DNA of 64,000 nt from Verrucomicrobiota bacterium (GTDB lineage Bacteria; Verrucomicrobiota; Verrucomicrobiia; Opitutales; Opitutaceae): positions 1-64,000 of the forward strand of contig JAFEGO010000090.1 in the NCBI GenBank assembly GCA_018239845.1, read 5' to 3'. A program made the translations under genes and the position numbers. A model generated the notes under the pieces. It did no database searches. It was not told the origin of the DNA and saw nothing but the letters and a program-made list of their open reading frames with translations. Every line of letters begins with the position of its first letter. Position 1 is the stretch's first letter. Of this stretch, positions 34,611-42,414 are shown piece by piece.

Positions 34611-35513
34611 TCAGATCGTCCAGTCGTTCTGACCACCGCCGCCGCGGCTGTTCTTGTCGAGGATCTTCACGCCCTGCTCTTCCATCACCACGAGCGAGCG
34701 CGGGGGGACGCTGTGCGTGACGAAGACGTTGCCGGCCACGGTCGAACCCGCGCCGATCACGGTGTCGCCGCCCATGATCGTGGTGCTGGCGTAGATCGTC
34801 ACCCGGTCCTCGATCGTGGGATGGCGCTTCTGGCCGCGCAGGCTCTGGCCGCCGGCCGTGGAGCGCGCGATGAGGGCCACGCCCTGATAAAGTTTCACAT
34901 GCGAGCCGATCTCGGCCGTCTCGCCGATGACCACGCCCGTGCCGTGGTCGATAAAGAAATGGCTGCCGATCTTGGCGCCGGGGTGCAGGTCGGTGCCGGT
35001 ACGCTCATGGCCGTACTCCGTGAGCATGCGCGGCAGGAGCGGCACGCCGAGCCGGTAGAGCACGTGGGCGAAACGTTGCAGCGAAATCGAGAGCACGCAC
35101 GGATACGCGAGAATGATCTCCTCGATGCTGCGCGCAGCCGGGTCGCCGTCGAAAGCCGCGGTGACGTCGGTATGGATGATCCGGCGCAGCTCGGGCAGCT
35201 GGTCGAGCGTGGCGATGGTGAGCTCCTGCGCGCGCTTGGCCGGCGCAGGGTCCTTGGCGAAACGCAGGCTCTTCTCGATCTCCGTGGTAAGGCGGTGCTG
35301 GACCTGCGCGAGGAGCCGGCCCACGAGGACGGGCACATCCTGCTTGGATAGGCCGGTCTCCTCGAAGAAGCCGGGAAAGATCAGGTGCATGTAATCCGCG
35401 GCGAGCTTTTGCACGGAGTCCTGCGTGGGGAGATTGACGCCGTCGACGTGGTTGATGCCGCCGTCGCGCGCGTAGGAGGCCAGCAGGGCTTGCTTGATGT
35501 CGTCCAGATTCAT
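34611..35513 (-). CDS. cysE: Serine O-acetyltransferase
   Basis: Hexapeptide-repeat acetyltransferase of 300 residues making O-acetylserine for cysteine synthesis. Helical N-terminal ~170 residues, then the left-handed beta-helix: HPGAKIGSHFFIDHGTGVVIGETAEIGSHVKLYQGVALI, followed by RHPTIEDRVTIYASTTIMGG and the GAGSTVAGNVFV coils. The pattern HPGA-IG--FFIDHGTGVVIGET is diagnostic for SAT. The tail ends DKNSRGGGGQNDWTI, close to the SAT C-terminus that docks into cysteine synthase. Last gene of the sulfate run. Confidence 0.95.
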   Translation of the reverse strand: MNLDDIKQALLASYARDGGINHVDGVNLPTQDSVQKLAADYMHLIFPGFFEETGLSKQDVPVLVGRLLAQVQHRLTTEIEKSLRFAKDPAPAKRAQELTIATLDQLPELRRIIHTDVTAAFDGDPAARSIEEIILAYPCVLSISLQRFAHVLYRLGVPLLPRMLTEYGHERTGTDLHPGAKIGSHFFIDHGTGVVIGETAEIGSHVKLYQGVALIARSTAGGQSLRGQKRHPTIEDRVTIYASTTIMGGDTVIGAGSTVAGNVFVTHSVPPRSLVVMEEQGVKILDKNSRGGGGQNDWTI

Positions 35514-35576
35514 GCGGGTGACGGGACGTTGGGCGCTGGGCGGGAATTTGCAAACCCGCGGACGGTCTTATGGCCG

Positions 35577-35990
35577 TCAGATGTAGTACATTTCCTCGGG
35601 ACTGCGGGAAACGAACATATCCAAGGTGTACGTGCGGGCCTTCTCGCCGAGGGCGGCGCGCACATCCTGCCAGACCTGCTCCATGCGGCGGCCGGTGCGG
35701 CCCTCGTGGTTGCCGCTCAGCTCAAGGATGTCGCCGTCGATCGTCTCGATGATGTCGAGGAGCGTGATCTGGTCGGGCGGGCGCGCGAGCGCGTAGCCGC
35801 CCTGGATACCGCGGCGGCTGGTGATGAGCCCGCCGTTGCGCAGCTCGCTCAGGATCTGGGCGAGGAAGTTCGCCGGCACCGCCTCGACGCGCGCGAGGTG
35901 GTCGATCTGCGCCAGGCCGGCCGCACCGTGGAGGCGCGCCAGTTCGGCGAGCACCCGGCAGGCATAATCGACCTTGGCGGAGATCTTCAT
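35577..35990 (-). CDS. Rrf2-family regulator (CymR-like)
   Basis: Winged-helix regulator of 137 residues: MKISAKVDYACRVLAELARL, then FLAQILSELRNGGLITSRRGIQGGYALARP, the Rrf2 recognition helix and wing. The three cysteines that hold the Fe-S cluster in IscR/NsrR are absent (only one Cys, near the N-terminus). That matches cluster-free CymR, which controls sulfur and cysteine genes through interaction with cysteine synthase. It starts two bases after cysN and precedes cysE, so it probably regulates this cluster; the palindrome at 40763-40779 is a candidate site. Confidence 0.88.
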   Translation of the reverse strand: MKISAKVDYACRVLAELARLHGAAGLAQIDHLARVEAVPANFLAQILSELRNGGLITSRRGIQGGYALARPPDQITLLDIIETIDGDILELSGNHEGRTGRRMEQVWQDVRAALGEKARTYTLDMFVSRSPEEMYYI

Positions 35991-35992
35991 CG

Positions 35993-37357
35993 TCAGATCG
36001 CGTAGTCCGTGCCCTCGGGCTTCACGAGTTCGAGGGCCGGGTGGAGCATGCCGGCGGCGACGGTGGCGTTGGTCCCCTGCTCGATCAGAATGAACGAGCC
36101 GGTGAGGCGGTTGGCCGCGTAGCCGTCGTAGAACAGCGGGCGGGCGGTGCGGATGCGGATTTCACCAAGGTCGTTGAGGCTGAGCTCGGACGGCGTGGCC
36201 TCAGGCTCGAGGTTGGTGATGTTGAGGCGGTGCTCGATCTCGGTCACCACGGCCTGGACGGTGGCGGAGCCGTGCTTGAGGAGATATTTTTTACCGCGCT
36301 GGAGCGGACGCGGATGCATCCAGCAGACCTTCGCATGAATCTCGGTGCCGGCGCCGGGCAGCTCGTCGAGGCCGACGATCATGCTGCCGCGGCTGATATC
36401 GATGTCATGCTCAAGGACGACCGTGACGGACTGCGGGCAGCAGGCCTGCTCGATCGGGCCGTCGAGCGTCCAGATCTGTTTCACCGTCGAGGTGATGCCG
36501 GCGGGGAGCGCGAGGACCTTCTGGCCGACGCGCACGATGCCGCCGGCAATCTGGCCGCTGAAGCCGCGGAAATCGTGGAGCGCCTCGTTGCGCGGATTGT
36601 TGGGCCGGTTGACCCACTGCACCGGGAGGCGGAAGCCGTTGAGATTCCAATCGCTGGCGATGTGCACGGTCTCCAGGTGGCCGAGGAGCGGCGGCCCGGG
36701 ATACCACGGCGTGTGCGGCGAGGCGGTGACGACGTTGTCGCCGTTGAGCGCGCTCATCGGGATGAACTTCACATCCTTGATATCGAGACGCGGGAGGAAG
36801 GACTCGAACTCGGCGCGGATCTCGTTGAAACGCGCCTCGCTCCAGCCGACGAGGTCCATCTTGTTGATGGCGACGACGAGGTGCGGGATGCGCAGGAGCG
36901 ACGCGATCGCCGTGTGGCGGCGGCTCTGCTCGATGACGCCGGCGCGCGCGTCCACGAGGACGATGGAGACGTTGGCCGTCGAGGCGCCCGTCACCATGTT
37001 GCGCGTGTACTGCACGTGGCCCGGCGTGTCGGCGATGATGAACTTGCGGCGCGGTGTCGCAAAATAACGATACGCGACGTCGATCGTGATGCCCTGCTCG
37101 CGCTCGGCGCGGAGGCCGTCGGTGAGGTTGGCGAGGTTGATCTGGCCGCCGCCGGTGATGTCGGCGGAGCGCTCGAGCGCCTCGATCTGGTCCTCCATCA
37201 GCGACTTGGAATCGTAGAGCAGGCGGCCGATGAGCGTGGACTTGCCGTCATCAACGCTCCCGCAGGTGTTGAAACGGAGCAGATCGACCGGCGCGTGAAC
37301 GTCGGCACTCGTCGGGCGGGTTTCGGAAATCGGAAGAGGATCGGTGGAAACGGACAT
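35993..37357 (-). CDS. cysN: Sulfate adenylyltransferase large (GTPase) subunit
   Basis: Translation-factor-like GTPase of 454 residues that drives ATP sulfurylase. G1 GSVDDGKSTLIGRLLYDSK, the GITIDVAYRYF switch, G3 DTPGHVQYTRNM and G4 NKMD are intact, followed by two beta-barrel domains. There is no fused APS kinase domain (CysC), as the protein ends soon after the second barrel. Pairs with CysD, whose gene ends 15 bases upstream. Confidence 0.95.
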   Translation of the reverse strand: MSVSTDPLPISETRPTSADVHAPVDLLRFNTCGSVDDGKSTLIGRLLYDSKSLMEDQIEALERSADITGGGQINLANLTDGLRAEREQGITIDVAYRYFATPRRKFIIADTPGHVQYTRNMVTGASTANVSIVLVDARAGVIEQSRRHTAIASLLRIPHLVVAINKMDLVGWSEARFNEIRAEFESFLPRLDIKDVKFIPMSALNGDNVVTASPHTPWYPGPPLLGHLETVHIASDWNLNGFRLPVQWVNRPNNPRNEALHDFRGFSGQIAGGIVRVGQKVLALPAGITSTVKQIWTLDGPIEQACCPQSVTVVLEHDIDISRGSMIVGLDELPGAGTEIHAKVCWMHPRPLQRGKKYLLKHGSATVQAVVTEIEHRLNITNLEPEATPSELSLNDLGEIRIRTARPLFYDGYAANRLTGSFILIEQGTNATVAAGMLHPALELVKPEGTDYAI

Positions 37358-37372
37358 GAAAAGGAAAGGAGA

Positions 37373-38275
37373 TTAGAAATAGCCGGCTTTTTTCCGGTCT
37401 TCCATGGCGGCCTCGGAGGCCTTGTCGTCGGCGCGGGAGCCGCGCTCAGTGACGCGCGCGGCGGCGATCTCGGTGATGATGTCGTCGATGTTGTCGGCGG
37501 GCGACTCGACCATGCCGGTGCTGATGATGTCACCGATGGTGCGGACGCGCACGACGAGCTCCTTGACCTGCTCGTTGGGCTTCGGCGGCTGGATGTCGTT
37601 GACCGGGAGCCACTGGCCCTGGCGGCGGACGCAGAGGCGCTTGTGGCTGAAATAGATCGTGGGCACCTCGAGCTTTTCGCGGCGGATGTACTCCCAGACG
37701 TCCATCTCGGTCCAGTTGCTCAGCGGAAACACACGCATGTTTTCGCCGGGATTGAGGCGGCCGTTGTAGAGATTCCAGATCTCGGGGCGCTGGTTCTTCG
37801 GGTCCCACTGGCCGAAGCTGTCGCGGAAGCTGAAGAAGCGCTCCTTGGCGCGGGCCTTCTCCTCGTCGCGGCGGGCGCCGCCGATGCAGCAGTCGAAGCG
37901 GAACTCCTCGATCGCGGCGAGCAGCGTCGGGATCTGGAGCTTGTTGCGGCTGATCTCGCCGGGGGCCTGCAGCGCGATGCCGCTGGCGATGGCGTCCTCG
38001 ACCTTGCGGACGATGAGCTTGCCGCCGAGCTGCTTGGCGCGGCGGTCGCGGAACTCGTTCAGCTCGGGGAAATGGTGCCCGGTGTCCACGTTGAGGAACG
38101 GCATCGGGATCTCCGACGGGCTGAACGCCTTCTCCGCGAGGCGGAGGAGGCAGATCGAATCCTTGCCGCCGGAGAAGAGCAGCGCGGGGCGCTCAAATTC
38201 GCCCGCGACCTCGCGCATGATGTGGATCGCCTCGGTTTCGAGATACTGGAGGTGGTCGAGATGGTAATTGCTCAC
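37373..38275 (-). CDS. cysD: Sulfate adenylyltransferase small subunit
   Basis: PP-loop ATPase of 300 residues that adenylates sulfate to APS. Motifs: LFSGGKDSICLLRLAEKAF, DTGHHFPELNEFRD, and the active region GGARRDEEKARAKERFFSFRD; FPLSNWTEMDVWEYI and ERGSRADD near the C-terminus are typical. Between cysH (24 bases) and cysN (15 bases), same strand. Confidence 0.96.
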   Translation of the reverse strand: MSNYHLDHLQYLETEAIHIMREVAGEFERPALLFSGGKDSICLLRLAEKAFSPSEIPMPFLNVDTGHHFPELNEFRDRRAKQLGGKLIVRKVEDAIASGIALQAPGEISRNKLQIPTLLAAIEEFRFDCCIGGARRDEEKARAKERFFSFRDSFGQWDPKNQRPEIWNLYNGRLNPGENMRVFPLSNWTEMDVWEYIRREKLEVPTIYFSHKRLCVRRQGQWLPVNDIQPPKPNEQVKELVVRVRTIGDIISTGMVESPADNIDDIITEIAAARVTERGSRADDKASEAAMEDRKKAGYF

Positions 38276-38299
38276 GTGATTCGTGCTGCGAAAAAATGA

Positions 38300-38965
38300 T
38301 CAGGCGGTGGCGGCGGCTTTTTTGCCCCAGGCGGCGTGCAGGCCGCACTCGCGCTTCTCGTCGGCCTTGGCCGGGTCGAAGTAGTCCCACTCGTTGGGCA
38401 GCTTGTGCTGGGCCAGGTAGGCCTCCATCTCGTCGTCGCTGAAGTGGAAGACGGGGCTGATCTTCAGCGCGCCGAAATTCGCGTCGGGCGACACGATGTC
38501 GAGCTCGGCGCGGTTGGGATTCTGCACCTTGCGGAGCGCAGTGATCCAGATGGTGGGCGCGAGCTCCTTCATGCCGCGCTGGAACGGCTCGAGCTTCATG
38601 ACGGCGCTGAACTTCTTCAGGCCCTCCTCGTCCTCGGTCGTCGGGATCGGGCCGTAAATCGCATCGCGGTGCGCGGGCGTCATGCGCGGGAGGAACGGCT
38701 TGAGGTTCAAGCCGAGCTGCGCGCGGAGGGCCTCGGCGTGCTTGTAGGTCGCAGGGCGGTTGTAGCCGTGATCAACCCAGAGGACCGGGATGTCGGGCTG
38801 CGCCTGCGTGGCGAGGTGGAGGACAACGGCCTCGTACGGCCGGAAGTTCGTGGAGACGATGGCGCGGCCATTGGCGCGGGCGAGAGCCCAGCGGACGATG
38901 TCGAGCGGGGACTTGTCGCGCAGCTCGCGGTTGGCCGCGGCGATTTCAGCGGGAGAAAGGGACAT
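38300..38965 (-). CDS. cysH: Phosphoadenylyl-sulfate reductase, thioredoxin-type
   Basis: PAPS/APS reductase family protein of 221 residues. It has the modified PP-loop STNFRPYEAVVLHLA, VLWVDHGYNRPATYKHAE, and the C-terminal active cysteine in KRECGLHAAWG. That is the only cysteine in the protein, so the CC and CxxC motifs that bind a 4Fe-4S cluster in APS reductases are absent, pointing to PAPS as substrate. ATG 38965 is used; the 15-codon-longer frame runs through an AT-rich intergenic repeat. The APS kinase required to make PAPS is not in the window. Confidence 0.9.
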   Translation of the reverse strand: MSLSPAEIAAANRELRDKSPLDIVRWALARANGRAIVSTNFRPYEAVVLHLATQAQPDIPVLWVDHGYNRPATYKHAEALRAQLGLNLKPFLPRMTPAHRDAIYGPIPTTEDEEGLKKFSAVMKLEPFQRGMKELAPTIWITALRKVQNPNRAELDIVSPDANFGALKISPVFHFSDDEMEAYLAQHKLPNEWDYFDPAKADEKRECGLHAAWGKKAAATA

Positions 38966-38972
38966 GAAATTT

Positions 38973-38999
38973 TCGATTTTGGATTCTCGATTTTCGATT
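38973..38999. repeat. AT-rich direct repeats between cysI and cysH
   Basis: TCGATT occurs at 38973, 38987 and 38994 in an AT-rich stretch quite unlike the surrounding GC-rich DNA. Read on the minus strand it encodes an IENRESKIEN-like peptide in frame with cysH, which I regard as untranslated spacer. Confidence 0.4.
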
Positions 39000-39016
39000 G
39001 CCGAATACACGCGCGC

Positions 39017-40738
39017 TCAGCTCGCGGGAGCCGCAGGCGCGGCAGGAGCAGCCGCCGCGGCGGCGGCGATCTCGGGCCAGAGGACGCGGGCAGCGAAATC
39101 GCCGAAGCGTTCGCCGGGCAGGCGGTTTTCCTTCCAGCGGAGGAGGACCGGGCGGAGCTCGGTCTCGATGTCGGCCTCCTTGATCGTGTCCTTGAAGACG
39201 CGGTTGAGGCGCGTGCCGGAGGCGTTGCCGCCGAACCAGAGCTGGTAGCGGCCGGGGGCCTTGCCGACGAAGGCGATCTCGGCCATGTACGGACGGGCGC
39301 AGCCGTTGGGGCAGCCCGTGGAGCGGATGATGATCTCCTCGCCGCCGAGGCCGAGCTCGGTGCCGAGTTTTTCGATACGGTCGATCATGCCGGGGAGCAT
39401 GCGCTCCGACTCGGCGAGACCGAGGCCGCAGGTCGGCAGGGACGGGCAGGCCATCGACGCGGCGTGCAGGATGGACGTCTGGTTCTCGACCTTCACGCCA
39501 TGCTTCGCGAGCAGCGCGGTGATGCCGGCGCGGTCGGTCTCCGGGATGTTGGCCAGGATGACATTCTGGTTGGCCGAGAGGCGGAACTCGATGTGCGGGA
39601 ATTTCTCCGCGACCTCGCGGAACGCGGCCTTCTGCGTGTGGCCGGGGACATCCTTGATGCGGCCCGTCTCGACGAAGAGCGTGAGGAACAGCTTGCCGTC
39701 CACCGCGCGGTGCCAGCCGTAGAGGTCGCCCGTGGTGGTGAACTGGTAGGGCTTGGCCGGGGCGAACGTGACGCCGGCGCGACGGCCGATCTCCGCGCGC
39801 GCCCAGTCGAGGCCGCGCTCTTCGATCACGTACTTGAAGCGGGCGTGCTTGCGGTTCGAGCGGTCGCCGAAATCGCGGAAAGTCGCGATCGTGGCCTTGG
39901 TGACCTCGATGACCTGGTCCGGCGTGACGAAGCCGATGACGTCGGCGAGACGGGGGAACGTCTGCACGTTGCCGTGGCTGCGACCCATGCCGCCGCCGAC
40001 CGCAACGTTGTAGCCGAGGAGCTTGTCGCCCTCGACGATGGCGATGAAGCCGAGGTCGTTCGTGAACACGTCCATGTCGTTCACCGGCGGGACGACAAAG
40101 GAGATCTTGAATTTGCGCGGCAGATACGTCTGGCCGTAGAGCGGATCGACGAAGTCCTTGTTGGCCGGGTCGTCGAGGTTGAGCTGGACGTTGTCGATCC
40201 AGATGGAGTGGTAGGCCTTGGTCTTCGGGGCGACGGCGTACACGGTGGCCAGCGCGTCGGCATAGACCTGCTCGCGGGCCTTGGTGTGCGCGGGCGTGGG
40301 AGAGGCGGTGATGTTGCGGTTGATGTCGCCGCAAGCCGCGAGGGTGGAGAGGAGAGAATCGTTGATGCCCTTGATGACCGAGCCGAGGCCGGACTTCAGC
40401 ACGCCGTGAAACTGGATGCACTGGCGCGTGGTGACGCGCAGGGTCTGGTTGCCATACTTCGTGGCGAGGTCGTCGAAGGTGATCCACTGGTTGGCCGTCA
40501 TGACACCGCCGGGGATGCGGCTGCGGATCATCATGATGTACTTCTTGCCGGTCTTGCGAAGGTCGCGGTCATCCTGCTGGTAGATGCCGTGGAACTTCAT
40601 GAACTGCGTATCATCATCCGTGAAGCGATCCAGGGTCGGATCGGCCAGCGTCGCGGCGATGGTGCCAGCGAGCGTCGGGCCGTTTTGCTTGAGGATTTCG
40701 TTACCGGAAACAGGAGCGGGAGAAGCAGTTTGTGACAT
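39017..40738 (-). CDS. cysI: Sulfite reductase hemoprotein
   Basis: Siroheme/4Fe-4S reductase of 573 residues that reduces sulfite to sulfide. Two homologous halves are visible: the first has YIMMIRSRIPGG and TTRQCIQFHGV (siroheme-binding arginines), and the second the cluster cysteines in ACPSLPTCGLG and GCPNGCARP. The last ~20 residues are an Ala/Pro tail of no known function. No CysJ flavoprotein gene is adjacent, so electrons may come from ferredoxin or a distant CysJ. It diverges from cobA, which makes the siroheme precursor. Confidence 0.93.
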   Translation of the reverse strand: MSQTASPAPVSGNEILKQNGPTLAGTIAATLADPTLDRFTDDDTQFMKFHGIYQQDDRDLRKTGKKYIMMIRSRIPGGVMTANQWITFDDLATKYGNQTLRVTTRQCIQFHGVLKSGLGSVIKGINDSLLSTLAACGDINRNITASPTPAHTKAREQVYADALATVYAVAPKTKAYHSIWIDNVQLNLDDPANKDFVDPLYGQTYLPRKFKISFVVPPVNDMDVFTNDLGFIAIVEGDKLLGYNVAVGGGMGRSHGNVQTFPRLADVIGFVTPDQVIEVTKATIATFRDFGDRSNRKHARFKYVIEERGLDWARAEIGRRAGVTFAPAKPYQFTTTGDLYGWHRAVDGKLFLTLFVETGRIKDVPGHTQKAAFREVAEKFPHIEFRLSANQNVILANIPETDRAGITALLAKHGVKVENQTSILHAASMACPSLPTCGLGLAESERMLPGMIDRIEKLGTELGLGGEEIIIRSTGCPNGCARPYMAEIAFVGKAPGRYQLWFGGNASGTRLNRVFKDTIKEADIETELRPVLLRWKENRLPGERFGDFAARVLWPEIAAAAAAAPAAPAAPAS

Positions 40739-40762
40739 ATCGATAGAACATGAGTTGACTAC

Positions 40763-40779
40763 TTTACTAAAGAAGTAAA
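40763..40779. promoter_or_regulatory. Palindromic operator candidate between cysI and cobA
   Basis: TTTACT-AAAGA-AGTAAA: perfect 6-bp arms and a 5-base centre, in the middle of the 55-bp divergent gap. An overlapping CTTTA-C-TAAAG palindrome lies at 40762-40772. Flanking it, GTTTGTGACAT (40728-40738) and ATGTCACAAAC (40794-40804) form an 11-bp inverted repeat that includes both start codons. The Rrf2 regulator in the cluster is the natural candidate binder. Confidence 0.55.
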
Positions 40780-40793
40780 AAGAAAATGCTGTT

Positions 40794-41585
40794 ATGTCAC
40801 AAACCGCCGCGCAAATCTCCTCTCCCACCCCCGGCAAGGTGTGGCTGGTCGGAGCCGGCCCGGGTGCGGCGGATTTGATCACAGTACGCGGCCAAAATAT
40901 CCTAAGCAGCGCTGAAGTGGTGCTTTATGATGATTTAGCCAACGCCGACCTCCTGAACCTTTGCCCCGTCACCTGCGAACGGATCTACGTCGGCAAACGC
41001 GCGGGTTGCCACAGCGCTTCGCAGCGGGAAATCTGTAGTGAATTAGTCAACAAGGCCCGCACCGGCCGCAACGTCGTGCGCCTCAAAGGTGGCGATCCGA
41101 TGACCTTTGGTCGCGCCGGTGAAGAGCTCCAAGCCCTCGCCGATGCCGGCATCGCCTGCGAGATCGTGCCGGGCGTCACCGCTGCGGCCTCGGTCGCCGC
41201 CGTGGCGGAACTGCCCCTCACCCAGCGCGGCATTGCCTCGGCCGTAGTCTTTGCCACGGGCCACGCCTGCGCGGACCGCGGGGCGACCCCGGTCAACTGG
41301 AGGGCGATGGGCGCACTCGGCGCCACTCTCTGCATTTACATGGGCACGCGGCACTTCGGCGTGATCGCGAGCGAACTCATCGCGGGCGGCCTCAATCCGG
41401 ACACCCCGGTCGCCGTCGTGGCTGATGCCACCCTGCCGACGCAGAGCGTGCGTCTCGGCCAGCTCTCCGACGGTGACACGCTCACCGCCGACCCGGCCCG
41501 GCGCCCCGCCCTGATCATCGTCGGCGACGTCGTGCGCTGGCGGGAAATTTCTGCGGCCGCCCCGGCGATGGCCGCTGCGGAGTAA
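40794..41585 (+). CDS. cobA: Uroporphyrinogen-III C-methyltransferase
   Basis: SAM-dependent tetrapyrrole methylase of 263 residues making precorrin-2, the first step toward siroheme. N-terminal VWLVGAGPGAADLITVRG, then DDLAN in the second conserved region, VRLKGGDPMTFGRAGEE and VPGVTAAASVAA are characteristic. No fused dehydrogenase/ferrochelatase (CysG) domain; the chelatase gene follows by 17 bases, but precorrin-2 dehydrogenase is not visible. Siroheme feeds the divergent sulfite reductase, so this is one functional unit. Confidence 0.95.
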   Translation: MSQTAAQISSPTPGKVWLVGAGPGAADLITVRGQNILSSAEVVLYDDLANADLLNLCPVTCERIYVGKRAGCHSASQREICSELVNKARTGRNVVRLKGGDPMTFGRAGEELQALADAGIACEIVPGVTAAASVAAVAELPLTQRGIASAVVFATGHACADRGATPVNWRAMGALGATLCIYMGTRHFGVIASELIAGGLNPDTPVAVVADATLPTQSVRLGQLSDGDTLTADPARRPALIIVGDVVRWREISAAAPAMAAAE

Positions 41586-41602
41586 GCGCCTTTGCGCCTG
41601 CC

Positions 41603-42397
41603 ATGAACGCCGCGCCCCGCGTACTGCTCGTGGACAACGGCTCGCTCGAACCGGCCAGCACCCTGCAGCTGCGCGCGATCGCCGCGGCTTTGGAAAAGCG
41701 CCTGGGCACCGGCCGCGTTGAGCCTGTCTCCCTCGCCCACTCCACCAAGATCCCGACCGGCGAACTCGGCGGCCGGCCCGCCGAGCTGTTCGAGGCCGCG
41801 CTGGAACGCTGCGTACGCGAAGGTGTGAGCGATGTGACGGTAGCGCCGCTCTTCATCGGGCCCTCGCTGGCGCTGACCCGGTTGCTGCCCTCGCTGATCG
41901 CGCAACAACCGGCGCTGCATGTCCGCGTGGCCGAGCCGCTGCAAGTCCCGGGCGCCACTGCGCTCAGCACGATCCTAACCGACCTCGTCCGGGAGCAGCT
42001 CCCCTCCCCCGCCACCCGCATCGCAATCATCGATCACGGCAGCCCGGCCCGCGCGGTCGCCGCGGCGCGCGACGAAGTTGCCGCGCAGGTCCGAGCCCAG
42101 CTCGGCGCCACTGTGCGCGAAGTCACCGCGTGCAGCATGGAGCGCCGCGCGGGGGCCGAATACGATTTCAACGAGCCGCTGCTCGAAACGTTGCTCGCGC
42201 GGCCGGAGTGGCAGAGCGGCCCGGTGATCATCGCCCTGCTCTTTATCGCGCCGGGCCGCCATGCCGGACCAGACGGCGACGTTGCGCAAATCTGCCGTCG
42301 CGCCCGCAGTGATTTCACCGGGGTGAAATTCACCCGCGTGCTCGGCCAGCATCCCCGGTTGGTGGATCTGCTGGCGGAGCGGTGCGGGGCCGCGTAG
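41603..42397 (+). CDS. CbiX/SirB-type sirohydrochlorin chelatase
   Basis: Two-lobed chelatase of 264 residues. Both halves follow the CbiX pattern, but the metal-binding histidines survive only in the C-terminal half: IIDHGSPARAV and FIAPGRHAGPDGDV. In the N-terminal half the matching positions read LLVDNGSLEP and PLFIGPSLALT. One active site should therefore remain. Position after cobA and opposite cysI indicates ferrochelation of sirohydrochlorin to siroheme; cobalt cannot be excluded. Converges on the M28 peptidase gene. Confidence 0.82.
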   Translation: MNAAPRVLLVDNGSLEPASTLQLRAIAAALEKRLGTGRVEPVSLAHSTKIPTGELGGRPAELFEAALERCVREGVSDVTVAPLFIGPSLALTRLLPSLIAQQPALHVRVAEPLQVPGATALSTILTDLVREQLPSPATRIAIIDHGSPARAVAAARDEVAAQVRAQLGATVREVTACSMERRAGAEYDFNEPLLETLLARPEWQSGPVIIALLFIAPGRHAGPDGDVAQICRRARSDFTGVKFTRVLGQHPRLVDLLAERCGAA

Positions 42398-42414
42398 CCC
42401 CGGTTGGGGCCAAC

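Noticed and set aside
36041-40735. Two very long plus-strand frames (752 and 799 residues) opposite cysN-cysD and cysH-cysI
   Set aside because: Both are antisense to well-supported genes and consist of Ala/Val/Asp/Arg-rich shadow sequence.
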